Assembly (NCBI RefSeq): GCF_026151205.1
Contig: NC_087081.1
Span: 9,604,113-9,668,112, forward strand
Origin: Bolinopsis microptera
Taxonomy: Eukaryota; Ctenophora; Tentaculata; Lobata; Bolinopsidae
Direction of reading: 5' to 3'
DNA: 64,000 bases
Below, in pieces: positions 44,423 through 55,385 of this stretch. The notes beneath the pieces were generated by a model. The model was given only the letters and a program-made list of their open reading frames with translations. It did no database searches and had not been told where the DNA came from. The first letter of the stretch is position 1. Every line of letters begins with the position of its first letter. The position numbers and the translations under genes are program-made.

Positions 44423-44785
44423 TCTTACCCCAATTTCTAAAACAGATTAAAACTTTTCCAAAAACTATCATCACCACTTTTCCAAAAACTATCATCACAT
44501 TCTCAATTCTTTCTTCATTCCTTTTTCAAAAATCATAATAATACTGTTCATTTCAATTCTTTCAGTCCTTTCAATTTCTTACACTGTACTAATCATAGTC
44601 TGTATCCCGTTCTCACAACGGCCATAGATAGCAGGAGAAAGTAAGTAGTCTGTCACGTTGAGAGCAAGGTGAGAGTAGGTACTAGCCAAGAGGAGAGCCA
44701 CACTACCACAGAGAGATCACAAGATCCAAAAACAAAGCAGAGATGCACAGGTACCAATTCCTTGTGAAACCCTGTAAATATTGTT

Positions 44786-44831
<46 letters not shown>

Positions 44832-44935
44832 ATGGGCTGATTCTTGACAAAGTGTCACCGGGACTTCGGATTGTCTTTTTCTTTTAACAAGCTGTTCTTG
44901 ACAAAGTGTCACCGGGACTTCGGATTGTTGTTGTT

Positions 44936-44980
<45 letters not shown>

Positions 44981-45116
44981 GTTAAAGGTTAATTATACAT
45001 TAAAGTCATCGTCACTCGTAATTATAAACAAATTATAAACAATTAAAAAAAAACAAATGCACACTGTTTCATTGGCGTCAAAACCTACCACTAATTAAAA
45101 AACCATTAAATACCAA
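44423..45116 (-). other. copia 3' non-coding region with two A43 tracts
   Basis: Between the pol stop and the 3' LTR. It holds two homopolymer runs of 43 T on the plus strand (44788-44830 and 44937-44979), A-tracts in element sense. Between them is a tandem duplication containing CTTGACAAAGTGTCACCGGG (44847 and 44899). Confidence 0.85.
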
Positions 45117-48100
45117 TTAAATTGAAACAATTTCTCCTTTATTTAGCATCACTAAAAGTTTATCACTGTTACTGGTTATTTTAGTAAAGGGATCCGCAAG
45201 CTGTTTAGCTCCCTCTTCCCATTTTACTTCAATCTCATCTTTCTGCTGCATTTGTCTAATGGTAGCCAGATCAACGTTCAACCTCTTTTCTTCAACATGT
45301 TTACTTGATCGCAAAGCTTTATCTAAAGATTGATTGTCTGTAAAGCCTATTACTGGAACCATTGACTTATCAAATTGATCGAAGTAGATCTCACTTATCA
45401 GATGAGAGACATACACTCCATGATCTAATGTATCTTTGAATGCCAAAGTCTCTGCGCTCAAAGTGCTGCTTACAACTCGTTTACATTTATGACTTCCCCA
45501 TGATAACGGTGATATCTTTCCTTCCTCATTCATTAGGACTATTAGATGACCTTTTCCTGTGGACACCTTGTCACCGAGGTTCATAGATGATGCATCAGAG
45601 TAGATCACAATCTTTAGTGTAGAAATGTCTCCTAACTTTGAGAACTTTGTGTTGTAACAACCGTTGAGCTCTTTCATCCGTCTGAATGCTTTATTGGCCT
45701 TCTTAACAGCTTCTACTGGATCTACACTCTTTGTTACATTTAAATCATACGTCATGAATGACAAATCTGGGCGTGATTGAGCAGCTACCCAGTTCAACTG
45801 ACCACATATTGTTCTAAGCTTCCTGTCAGTCGACAGATGATATATCTCATGTTCTTTACCATTGATGACATCTGCTAGATCTCGGATATATTCATGTTGG
45901 TTCACTAGGATACCGTCTTCTGTCTGCTCAACTGATAGACCAATGTAATTGAACTTTGATTTGCATATTTTACCAGCTTCAAAGTTTGATGTCAGTTCTT
46001 TTACAACTCTATCAAAGAATGACTTTGTACCAGCTACTAAGAAATCATCAACGTGAAGCACAAGTATTCCTTCGAATCCAGTACTAGTTCTCCATATGAA
46101 CAAAGCAGGATCTAACACTGATTGAGTACAACCAAGGTTGATAAGAAGTCCCTTCACACTGATAAACCAAGCTCTTGCCGCATCATTTAAACCATACACT
46201 GTCTTTCTCAATCTCCACAAATAACCTTTTTCTACATGAGCTTCCTTGGGTGGTATGACATAAACATTTCTTTCAATTTTATTTCCTTGCAGAAAGGCAG
46301 CTTTGATATCAATCGTTGTTAGTTGCCACTGCTGGTTTGCAGCTATAGCAAGTACAACCTTGAGAGTGTTTTTGAATACTGTAGGTGACTCCACTTCAAT
46401 CGACTGATTTTGCTCTTGAAATCCACGGACTACTAACCGGGCTTTAACTCCAAGTTCACTGCTGGGTTTTTCTGTTATTACCCAAGTTGTTGTAATGACA
46501 TTCTGATCACAATCCTTGACTTCATCATATACTTCTCTCTGCTTCCAGTTAGTCAATTCAATAACTTTAGCCTTAATAACCACATCTTCATTGTGTCTGG
46601 AAGTGGGAATTGTCACAACATTACATTCTTCGTGATCGTCTCCAGGTTCTGCATCAATAGCAGCATCAGCTTTGTACATAGCCGTCTTTGTACAATCTAT
46701 CAGCTTTTCTTCACCTTGGGTTGTCATAAGTTTTACCCAGTGATCTTTTCTGCCAAGCCGTTTTCCTTTTTGAGTCACAGTACATGTCTCCCATTCATTT
46801 TCTTTTCCTTCTTTAACAAGTTTCACCGTATCTCCGACCGAAACATCGTTTTTCTGAAGTCTAGTTTCCAAATACTTAATCTTGAGTTGTTGTTTTTGTT
46901 CATTGGAAATTATCTTAGAGTCTATTTCAAGTATTGGAGAGGAGCTCATAATTTCTTGTCCTGTTGGTATTTCCTCTGTTTCCACTGGCACTTGAAATTG
47001 AATAGGCATTTCTTCTATGTTTTCAGCAGCTTCATCAAACTGATCATCGTTAAGATTGACTGCTTCATCATGTTGGCTATTCTCTGTTTCCAAGATATCA
47101 TCATTGTTTTGGTTGTGCTCGTCACTCACTATATATTCTCGTTTCACAATTCTACAGCTTGCTGCTTTGATAAGCAGTCCTCCATGCCTCAGTATAAGAG
47201 TCTTTCCTTCCTTGCCGACTATCTTGGCAGGTCCTTTCCAGCGTTCAATATTAGGTCTTTTGTAGAATACAACATCACCAATCATAAAGTCTTGGTTGAT
47301 ATCTCGTAAGGGTCTTTTCAAAGCTCTTTTCACTCTTTCTGAATTCTCTGCCTCTAGATATGCTTTTCTGCTTAGATACATTGCATTAAGATTCCTTTGA
47401 ATGTCGCTTGATAATGATTCATCTGCTCCTTCATTAGCAGGTAGCAAGTTGTAAGATACCCCAGGAAAGTTTGGATTCTGACCTGTCACTATCTGCACTG
47501 GAGAAAATCCACTGACATTGTACAGTGTGTTCTTGGCATTGATTGACCATGCAAGTGCTATCTTCAATGGAAACCCGTCATACATCATTTTAAGCACTGA
47601 TTTGTCAACCACAGCATGGTTTCTTTCACATAAGCCATTTGACCAAGGTGAGTAGGCACTGGTAACACAAATTTCAAAGTTGAGTTGTTCACTGAGATCA
47701 TTAAGTTCATTGTTTGCGAATTCTCCTCCATTGTCCACTAATATTTTTCCTGGAGGTCCCATACCTGCTGCAATCCATTCCATAGTAAAGGCTTTTATTA
47801 CTGTCTCTGGCTTTTTGTTGGAAATCACCCTAGCTTTGCAGAATCTTGAGAACATATCAACAATGTAAATCACATAACCATTGATTCCAGTAAATTGTTT
47901 CAAATCAAGAGCTACTACCTCATTGAACTTCGTTGCCATAGGTAATCCAACGACTGGTGTGGAGGGTGTTCTTTTATATCTCGCACAGGCATCACATTCT
48001 TTTAGCACTTGATCAATCACCTTGTTCACATTTTCACCTTGTACGTTTGCATTTTTGGTAATCTTTTTCAGATTCTCTGCTGAACAATGACCCAGCTGCT

Positions 48101-48575
48101 TATGAAGTTTGGTAATACTGCTGACTGTGTCATCTAGATTGACTAGATTACATTGCTCTTCTATAGCAACTTCATTATAATCCCATAGAGATATGCCAAT
48201 CAGACCTGACTCGGTTGTTATAACAGGGATCACCTCTCCATCTACTTCAATCGTACTTGTACCAAGGTCTAATTTAAACCCTCGCTTTGCCATCTCTTCT
48301 TTGGAGATCAGAAATGGAATATTCCTTTGCACTATATCAGCCCAAAGGAATGTCTTCTTTCCGGCAATTATACAAGGTACTCTCACCGCATCCGCGGCAG
48401 CAATAGGGTCACTACCTCCAAAACTGTATTTTGAACGGGCGTCTGACACTTTCAGGAGTGTTTTGTCCTCTTCTGTCAGGTTATCTATGTACTCACGAAT
48501 CCATTCTTCGCCAACTACATTCTTCGAGCAAGCAGAGTCTAAAAGTGCTACCTGATGGCATTCTGCTGTCTCCAT
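45117..48575 (-). CDS. pol: copia pol: protease, integrase, RT, RNase H
   Basis: 1,152 residues, fully open. Protease: DSACSKN at about 13-19 (active Asp). Integrase zinc domain: H158, H163, C194, C197. Integrase core: D224, D281 in VDNGGEF and E317 in CERNH, a complete DDE triad. RT: about 675-900, with HVDDFLV at 841-847 holding the two catalytic Asp. RNase H: about 988-1125, from YSDAS (D994) to SSTLSAET. It processes the polyprotein, copies the RNA and inserts the DNA. The frame is the same as gag's, separated by one TGA (48579-48581) and one codon, so it is probably made as a Gag-Pol fusion by stop-codon readthrough, or from an ATG at 48575. All key residues are present, so this copy may be active. 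Confidence 0.95.
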   Translation of the reverse strand: METAECHQVALLDSACSKNVVGEEWIREYIDNLTEEDKTLLKVSDARSKYSFGGSDPIAAADAVRVPCIIAGKKTFLWADIVQRNIPFLISKEEMAKRGFKLDLGTSTIEVDGEVIPVITTESGLIGISLWDYNEVAIEEQCNLVNLDDTVSSITKLHKQLGHCSAENLKKITKNANVQGENVNKVIDQVLKECDACARYKRTPSTPVVGLPMATKFNEVVALDLKQFTGINGYVIYIVDMFSRFCKARVISNKKPETVIKAFTMEWIAAGMGPPGKILVDNGGEFANNELNDLSEQLNFEICVTSAYSPWSNGLCERNHAVVDKSVLKMMYDGFPLKIALAWSINAKNTLYNVSGFSPVQIVTGQNPNFPGVSYNLLPANEGADESLSSDIQRNLNAMYLSRKAYLEAENSERVKRALKRPLRDINQDFMIGDVVFYKRPNIERWKGPAKIVGKEGKTLILRHGGLLIKAASCRIVKREYIVSDEHNQNNDDILETENSQHDEAVNLNDDQFDEAAENIEEMPIQFQVPVETEEIPTGQEIMSSSPILEIDSKIISNEQKQQLKIKYLETRLQKNDVSVGDTVKLVKEGKENEWETCTVTQKGKRLGRKDHWVKLMTTQGEEKLIDCTKTAMYKADAAIDAEPGDDHEECNVVTIPTSRHNEDVVIKAKVIELTNWKQREVYDEVKDCDQNVITTTWVITEKPSSELGVKARLVVRGFQEQNQSIEVESPTVFKNTLKVVLAIAANQQWQLTTIDIKAAFLQGNKIERNVYVIPPKEAHVEKGYLWRLRKTVYGLNDAARAWFISVKGLLINLGCTQSVLDPALFIWRTSTGFEGILVLHVDDFLVAGTKSFFDRVVKELTSNFEAGKICKSKFNYIGLSVEQTEDGILVNQHEYIRDLADVINGKEHEIYHLSTDRKLRTICGQLNWVAAQSRPDLSFMTYDLNVTKSVDPVEAVKKANKAFRRMKELNGCYNTKFSKLGDISTLKIVIYSDASSMNLGDKVSTGKGHLIVLMNEEGKISPLSWGSHKCKRVVSSTLSAETLAFKDTLDHGVYVSHLISEIYFDQFDKSMVPVIGFTDNQSLDKALRSSKHVEEKRLNVDLATIRQMQQKDEIEVKWEEGAKQLADPFTKITSNSDKLLVMLNKGEIVSI

Positions 48576-48578
48576 CTC

Positions 48579-49733
48579 TCAAATCTCTCTACATTCATTA
48601 ACATTTTCTGATCTATCTGAATGAGGACAATCTTTAATCAAATGCATTACTGATTCGCATCTATTACATCTCAACCGGGGGTTAAACTTCTGAGTTGCCC
48701 TAGAGTCGTCAGCTGTCTTATATGTCTTAGAGTACTCTTTTTTGAAACTTCTAGAGTTATCTCTTCTTCGATCATTATCTGAATATCTCTTTGGCTTGTA
48801 TTCTCCTTTGCCATTATCCCTTTTGTCACGATTAAATCTTGAGATGTGATTGTTGTATGATCTGTTATTATCTGTTCTTCTCCAAGCCTTTCCTCTATTT
48901 CTCCAATTGGTGTAGTAGGCTTCCTCTTCTTCAGACATGTTATCAGGATCTGATGATGAACGTGTAGATTCTGACGATTCAGAAAAAAGTCTCTCACCAT
49001 TGAATACTGGCTCTTCTTTGATGGGCGTATCACATTGTGGTCTCTTTTCAACCTCGCGGATTCCTTCACCAAAGTATTTCTTGATTGAATTCATCATATC
49101 TTCAACAACAGACTCTGTTTTAACTAACTCAACTCCAGTCATTACCAGCTTTTTGTCATTTGCTGATAAACCGGATCTTTCTAGCATGTGTAATGCTAAC
49201 ACAGTTCCAGGAAGAGTTATCTTGCTAATTTTCAAGTTGGTGTTGGCTTGATCAAAGTTATTGAGAAAGCTTGACATATCTTGACTGTCCTTTCTCCTAA
49301 GATTGATAAAATCCGACCAGGATTTCATCATCTTACTGGTATCATCTTTCCTGTATGTTCTATCTAATAGCTTCATGATGTTTTGTACTCCTTCCCCGTC
49401 AAGAACATCGATGTCTTTGTTTTTTACTGCTGAGTTGAGCTTTGATACGATATTATGATCAGTGTGTTGAGATACTAGGTTGAACAAGGCATACCCTTGC
49501 TCTGCGGGGTCTACTTTTCTGACTGCACATAATTTGTCCCACATCTCAACTTGTAGTCTCCATTCCTCATAACTCATAGATGCTTTCCATTGCGGTGGGG
49601 CTGTAAGGCGGGCTGCTGGCTGTTGGTACTGCACTTGTATTGGCTCTGGTTGCAGTACTGCTCCTTGAACATTTGATGATGTTGCTGTATCAGGTGGTGG
49701 ATTACTTTCTTTTTCATCTTCACTGTTTACCAT
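48579..49733 (-). CDS. gag: copia gag with CCHC zinc knuckle
   Basis: 384 residues. The central region (about 50-230) is the UBN2/DUF4219-like copia Gag fold, with helices around SYEEWRLQVEMW and LRRKDSQDMSSFLNNF. It is followed by an Arg/Asp/Ser-rich basic linker and one zinc knuckle C356-x2-C-x4-H-x4-C369, which would bind the element RNA in the particle. The ATG at 49733 straddles the LTR border: its A is the last base of the 5' LTR and its TG opens the primer-binding region. The next in-frame Met is far downstream, so this start is favoured, though translation would then start at the very LTR edge. It ends in a TGA in frame with pol. Confidence 0.93.
   Translation of the reverse strand: MVNSEDEKESNPPPDTATSSNVQGAVLQPEPIQVQYQQPAARLTAPPQWKASMSYEEWRLQVEMWDKLCAVRKVDPAEQGYALFNLVSQHTDHNIVSKLNSAVKNKDIDVLDGEGVQNIMKLLDRTYRKDDTSKMMKSWSDFINLRRKDSQDMSSFLNNFDQANTNLKISKITLPGTVLALHMLERSGLSANDKKLVMTGVELVKTESVVEDMMNSIKKYFGEGIREVEKRPQCDTPIKEEPVFNGERLFSESSESTRSSSDPDNMSEEEEAYYTNWRNRGKAWRRTDNNRSYNNHISRFNRDKRDNGKGEYKPKRYSDNDRRRDNSRSFKKEYSKTYKTADDSRATQKFNPRLRCNRCESVMHLIKDCPHSDRSENVNECREI
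49715..49732 (-). promoter_or_regulatory. copia primer-binding region
   Basis: Immediately inside the 5' LTR the element strand reads TGGTAAACAGTGAAGATG. The TGG start is what a tRNA CCA end would pair with, but beyond TGGTA it does not match initiator tRNA-Met well. The primer tRNA is not identified. It overlaps the first gag codons. Confidence 0.5.
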
Positions 49734-49922
49734 GTTTTATTGGTTAGACGGTGCAATGATAGGCAGTAATTGTAGTGTAAAAACAGCCCCACCACTCCTA
49801 TGGAGATAGATGGTTAGTCATCTTAATAAATAAATAAATGAATATAAATACAAATACAATCCATAATAGAAATAGAAACACTGCAGCGATGTGGCCCTCG
49901 CAGCTCAGTGAGAATACTAACA
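49733..49922 (-). repeat. copia 5' LTR
   Basis: Identical to 44233-44422. In element sense it would hold the promoter and the start of the transcript; no clear TATA box is singled out. Confidence 0.95.
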
Positions 49923-52323
49923 AACTCATCACTCACCTATTTTTAACACATTTAACTGGAATGTTGAAGTCAACTCTGAAAAAACTTCTTTTAAACAATA
50001 TTACGACTTCTGTCAATCAAATGTTAACGGCTTCCTAGTGGATCTTGAAGATGAGCTTAAAACTAAAACAATCCATAACTTTACTGAATTCCATGACACT
50101 TACAAAAACTGCGTCGAAAAATCGTTTAAACTAGAGACCCCGAAAACCTCTAAGAGAACTGTTCAGGTTAACCCTTGGATAACTCCCGGTCTCATTTGCT
50201 CAATTAATAATCAGCATAAACTGTACGAAAATTGGGTTGAGATAAGAAATAGAAAATGTAAACTCGGGGAAACTGATAACAAGGGCGGCATTTGCCAGTG
50301 CCCTGAATGCTCACTAAAACGTAGTCGCTACCTTATCTACAAAGAATACAGAAAAGTCCTAAAGAAAACACGTCAAACTGTGAAAACAGAATACTTCTCT
50401 GGTAAATTTCCTGAAAATAGCGGTGATAGCAAAAAGACCTGGGAACTAATAAATCGTATAAGAGGTAAACGGCGGCGTGAAATAAAGCCGCTGTTCACCA
50501 TAGACAACGTTAAGATAACAAATAGAAGGATCATAGCAAACGAATTCAATAAATATTTTGTATCATTAGCCTCTGACCTAAATACCGCTTACAATGATCT
50601 TGGACAAATTAACATAAACAGTATACCTAGTTTCTATGATTATCTACCGCTTTCAAACACTTCCAGCATTTACATGCATGACTGCACAACAGACGAGGTT
50701 AGCAAAATCATATCTGAACTTAAAAATGGCAAGGCAAGTGACATACCGATTCATGTAATTAAGCAGTCCTCTAAAATAGTTACTCCTTTACTCACTGTAC
50801 TGTATAACGAATGTATGAAAGATGGCATATTTCCAGATGACCTTAAAGTTGGAAGGATTAGTCCCATTTACAAGAAAGATAACCAGGAACTCCTTGAAAA
50901 CTATAGACCTGTATCAACGCTAGCTGTGTTTGGTAAAATATTTGAAAAGATTATATTCAATAGATTATACAGCTTCTTTCATTCACAGAACTCCTTATAT
51001 GAAAACCAGTACGGATTCCGTAAAAATCACTCGACCAGTTATGCCCTAAATTACTCAGTGAACCACGTAGAATCTTGCCTCAAGAAAAAACAACACGTTC
51101 TTGGAATATTTATTGATCTTAGTAAAGCCTTTGATACAATATCACATGAAAAGTTACTGCATAAGTTAGAAAATTATGGAATCCGTGGAAATGCAAATAA
51201 CCTTATAGCAAGTTACCTGTCGAACAGATACCAGTATGTCTCAGTATTAGGTGAAGACTCCGAGAAACTTCCAGTAGTCTATGGAGTGCCGCAGGGGAGC
51301 TGTCTTGGTCCCTTACTTTTTATTATTTATATTAATGACATCCGTAACTCATCAATTATAGGAAAGTTTATACTATTTGCCGACGACACTAACATATTTA
51401 TAGAAGACACATGTGTCAAAAGACTATACGAAAAAGGAAATGAAGTTCTATCATTTGTGTACAAGTATATGAAACTAAACTTATTACATATTAACATTAA
51501 GAAATGTTGTTTTATTCATTTTAAACCCTCACGGGCCAAAGAGGAAGTAGAAAATGACGAGAACATACTAACTTTAAATAATGTAGTTATTAAAAGAGTT
51601 CAAGAAGCTAAATTTCTAGGCGTTATTATTGACGACCAACTTAACTGGAAATCACATACGCAGTCACTTAACTCAAAACTTAAATGCGAAGTAGGAAAGC
51701 TGTGCAGAATACGACACATTGTCCCAAAGCAGTATTATAAGGATTTATATCATACTCTATTTGAATCACATTTAGGATTTGGAATATCTGTGTGGGGTGG
51801 TATTAGCAATAACCGACTTGAACCTATCTTTAAAACACAGAAAAAGTGTATAAGAATTCTGTTTGGGGATAGAGAAGCTTACCTAGAGAAGTTTAAAACG
51901 TGTGCCCGAACACGACCTGTTGATAAGCAAAGACTGGGGGTGGACTTTTACCAAAAAGAACACTCCAAGCCCTTGTTTAAAACCCACAGGTTGTTGACGG
52001 TCCACAATCTGTACAAGTACACTTGTCTCTTAGAACTATTCAAAATTAATAAGTTAGAGGAACCATTATCACTGTACTCATCATTTAACAGGTCACCACG
52101 ACGAGAGGATTATTTCATTACATCACAACCATCCTCACAATTCATCTACCAATCATCCTACATGTGGAACAGCTGTCGACAAACATCAAGTAAGATAAGT
52201 TTTAATACTCCGACAAACGGGTTTAAGAATATATTGAAAATTGCCTTACGAGAATTGCAATTCAAGCATGATACACTTGATTGGTGTGAGCTTAATTTTG
52301 CCACAAATGAGCTCAAGTTCTGA
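49923..52323 (+). CDS. LINE ORF2, 3' part: reverse transcriptase (CR1/Daphne-type)
   Basis: The continuation, in phase, of the LINE frame interrupted at 44232. The first in-frame ATG is at 50038, which would give a 761-residue piece. Residue numbers from that Met: a linker with VNPWITPG (about 45), NGKASDIP (about 233), ENYRPVSTL (about 285), GFRKNHST (about 325), AFDTISHEK (about 364), YGVPQGSCLGPLLF (about 416) and catalytic FADDTN (about 446). Next comes KFLGVIID and a C-terminal tail with FGDREAYLEKFKTCAR. No stop or frameshift is seen, so before the copia insertion the whole endonuclease-RT frame was apparently intact. The second LINE at 55386-60022 has a similar tail but belongs to a different family. 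Confidence 0.93.
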
Positions 52324-55300
52324 TTTATGTGAGTTACTAAAATGACCATATATCTTTCTCATACATACAACCACTGCACTCCGACCAAAAACATTACTTA
52401 CACCATACTCCACAAATGATATATATATATATATACACAAACACACTAGTACCGAGCAATCGCACTGTAAAACATGCTCACGATACACTCAAAATTGGAA
52501 ATATTCAACGGCTTGTATATGAAACTTACACTTACACTCAGTGTACACCCAGTGTTAACTAGTATTACACACTGGTAAACTCTACGTAACGCGCGAAAAT
52601 AATAATTCTATGGCGTTTTCATTGTCACATTTCACGTCGACGGGATTAAACGCGCGCGCGCGCGTAACATCTTATCTTACTGCTATCTCAACGAATAAAC
52701 ACACAACGACTTTGACAATTGACCGACGACTTAACGATTGTGAGTTATGACGGACTTAACTGTATGGGTCAACTACTAAAACTGCATTGTATACTATCTT
52801 AATCATTAATATACTGGACATGATATGACGAAGTATCTTAAGCAGCACTTTATACCTCCACTTAGAACTTGATTAGTCACGAACAATAGAATCATTATAA
52901 ATCAATACAATAAAACATCGTGATCAATAAATGCCTAGCAGCACCAGACAGCGGCCGTGTACCTTTTTCGACTCCACGGAGTCCCTGATGGACTTTTGTT
53001 TACTTTTGTTAATAATTTGACCGCAACCTTTCTTTCTCGAAACACAAATCCTACTGTACTTCATTACAGTATTAAGATAATATAAAGCAAATCATGGGAA
53101 TATATGACTACGAAATAGATCTATAGATTTGTCCATAATATTTAATACCGTATTGATGGTTTTGAATTTTGTATATTGAATTTTAATGTGAAGCGTTTAC
53201 TCTTCCCCCTCGGCAATTAATTAGAAAGTTAGATTAATGACAATAGTTGCCAAATGACGTAGTAGATATAAATGTTCAATGTTGTAGAGTGATTTCAAGA
53301 GTAGTGGTCCACAGGGGTCCGAAAAAGCCGTACAGGCACTTGGGTCCTTATCCTTGTCACTAGTCCCAATTGGATTCACTTTACACAAAACATGAACGTT
53401 TACAATTTAGACGTACACATTGGCACGATATTTATTAGAAAGCAAACAGTATAAAATAATACGTGCGTGCGCGGCTTGAGCCGCGCCGCATAACAATTTA
53501 TGCGTTTAGGGGCTGGAGTACGCGTGTTTACAGATTAATGAATTGTTGCATTGTAAATATTTAAAGTTGACGATATATTATGATTAGATTTAATAGTAAA
53601 TTTTTCAAAGCTGGCTTTGGACTTAGGTAAAATTATAACTTATTTATTTTAAAGAAAAAACCACGGATAGTTTTAAATTTACAAAGTCGTATAACTATAA
53701 TTAAGTTAATCCTGTTTTCAAGAATGCGCGGCTTTGGCGGCCAGTTATTGACTTGTACATAATATTGAATTTTAAATAGAAATGTGAATGTATTAAAATT
53801 TAAAACCTTCAAAACGGAGGCTTATAAATATTATTATATTATGATTGTAAAATAAAGGATAAAATTTTAAATTTGTTTCACTAAAAAAATTTGTTTCACT
53901 AATATTACCGAGTAACTATTACCCTAAAATTCCATTAAAGATACGAATTTTTAAACTATGTTTGATTCTTTTCATTGTGTCTGATAGCAATCAAGGTCAT
54001 TTTTAGACCCCTAGTATAGTTCAATCAAGTAGTGTTTGGTAGCATCATGACGCTTTTTTACGAATTGTTCAATATCTTGCTCATATTTTATGGTATTGAC
54101 TTGTTTATGGTCCCGAACTGAAGATCATGTGATGCAAAGCTTGGATAACTGCATTATTTATATGGTTATTACTCCTATATATCATATTATTTGATTGGTA
54201 TTCGATTTCTGATTATTTCCCTAGGAATATGATTATTATATCTCAATTTGGCTTTAGGTAGGGTGCCCCGCTAAAAGAACTGGATTCTTCCAGGAAGCAT
54301 CCCGTGCACAGAGCTTGGTCTACATATATATTAAATTATTAACCATTCATTCTGTATGTGCACGAAAATTTATTTCAATCAATTTAGTGTAGACTTTTTG
54401 TCACAACAAGACTGCAACCTATAGTAACAACTATAAACAGAACCCATGTCCCCTAATGTTTCATTGATCATTGGCTTTCAGTTTCAAGTCGTTTGTTTTA
54501 CTCACATAATTTGTGTTTTCCTTACATAAATTCCAGGTGAGTCATCAACTAAAGTCTTGTGGTCACCTTTTGTAGGTTAATAACCTACCAATACGCCCGC
54601 CGAGTTCGACTTGTCGAAGATATATTTCGAAGAAATAGTTGCGAGTATTGCCCGTTAAGGTCACCTTTTTTTGGACACCCTGTATATTAAAAACGATATA
54701 GTTCATAATATATATTAACATATTTTTGGCCTTAAATTGTGTTTTCCTTATAATACAATATAATAGTGTATGAACATCGTGAAAAAGACATTTTATTTTG
54801 GATCAGGTGGTTTTAGTTCCGTTTCTGCCATCAAATTTCTCAGGATGATCTATGGTTAGTTAGATTGAGGATATAGTTCTAGAGGGAACAGCTCTGAGAG
54901 AGCAGACAAGTATAACCTGAGTGGACCTGAGTGAGCTCTGAGAGAGCATTAACCAGCACAGCACAAGTAAGATCAAGAGGGACAGTATAGCTGAGAGAGC
55001 TATTACTATTAAAGAGTGGATCAAGGAACTTTCCCAAAAGCACAAGTTAAATTATTATTAGATAATATTTATTGAAGTGATTTGGATATTGAACACAGAT
55101 CACTCAGCGTAATAATCATAACACTCATATCACTGATCAACCAAGAACATCTGAGAGTTATAACTAGAGAGTTATCTAACCTTGTTATAAATCTATTTTA
55201 TTACAACCCTTTATCCCACAGAGTTTGACTTGATATTATTGATAACAATTCTCCCTATTTAGCGGTATTAACATATCACGTTTCTGTGGTCTACTGAGCT

Positions 55301-55385
55301 GAATGATTGGGAAAACTGTGATAGGGCGGGGCTCTGCCAAAAGATTTTGAATCTTGTGTACCTTTTAGTTGCATACATTTAGTGA
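52324..55385. other. LINE 3' flank and gene-free spacer
   Basis: No gene. Short alternating tracts include TATATATATATATA near 52421 and CGCGCGCGCGCGCG at 52651-52664 (a potential Z-DNA former). 53881-53904 has AAATTTGTTTCACTAA duplicated. Otherwise AT-rich single-copy-looking sequence. Confidence 0.6.

Larger units (their letters stand above)
44233..49922 (-). mobile_element. young Ty1/copia LTR retrotransposon inserted in the LINE
   Basis: A 5,690-bp element with two identical 190-bp LTRs (TG...CA ends) and a perfect 5-bp target duplication AACTC (44228-44232 and 49923-49927). Gene order in element direction is gag, protease, integrase, RT, RNase H, which defines the Ty1/copia group. It lies antisense to the LINE. 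Identical LTRs mean very recent insertion, since the two LTRs are made from one template. Confidence 0.96.

Noticed and set aside
46593-47309. 238-residue plus-strand frame
   Set aside because: Antisense shadow of the copia pol gene; hydrophobic composition from reversed codons and no domain.
44233-49922. Endogenous retrovirus
   Set aside because: Domain order is protease-integrase-RT-RNase H with no envelope gene, which is Ty1/copia and not retroviral.
52651-52664. CG dinucleotide tract as a regulatory island
   Set aside because: Only 14 bases, no neighbouring gene or promoter evidence.
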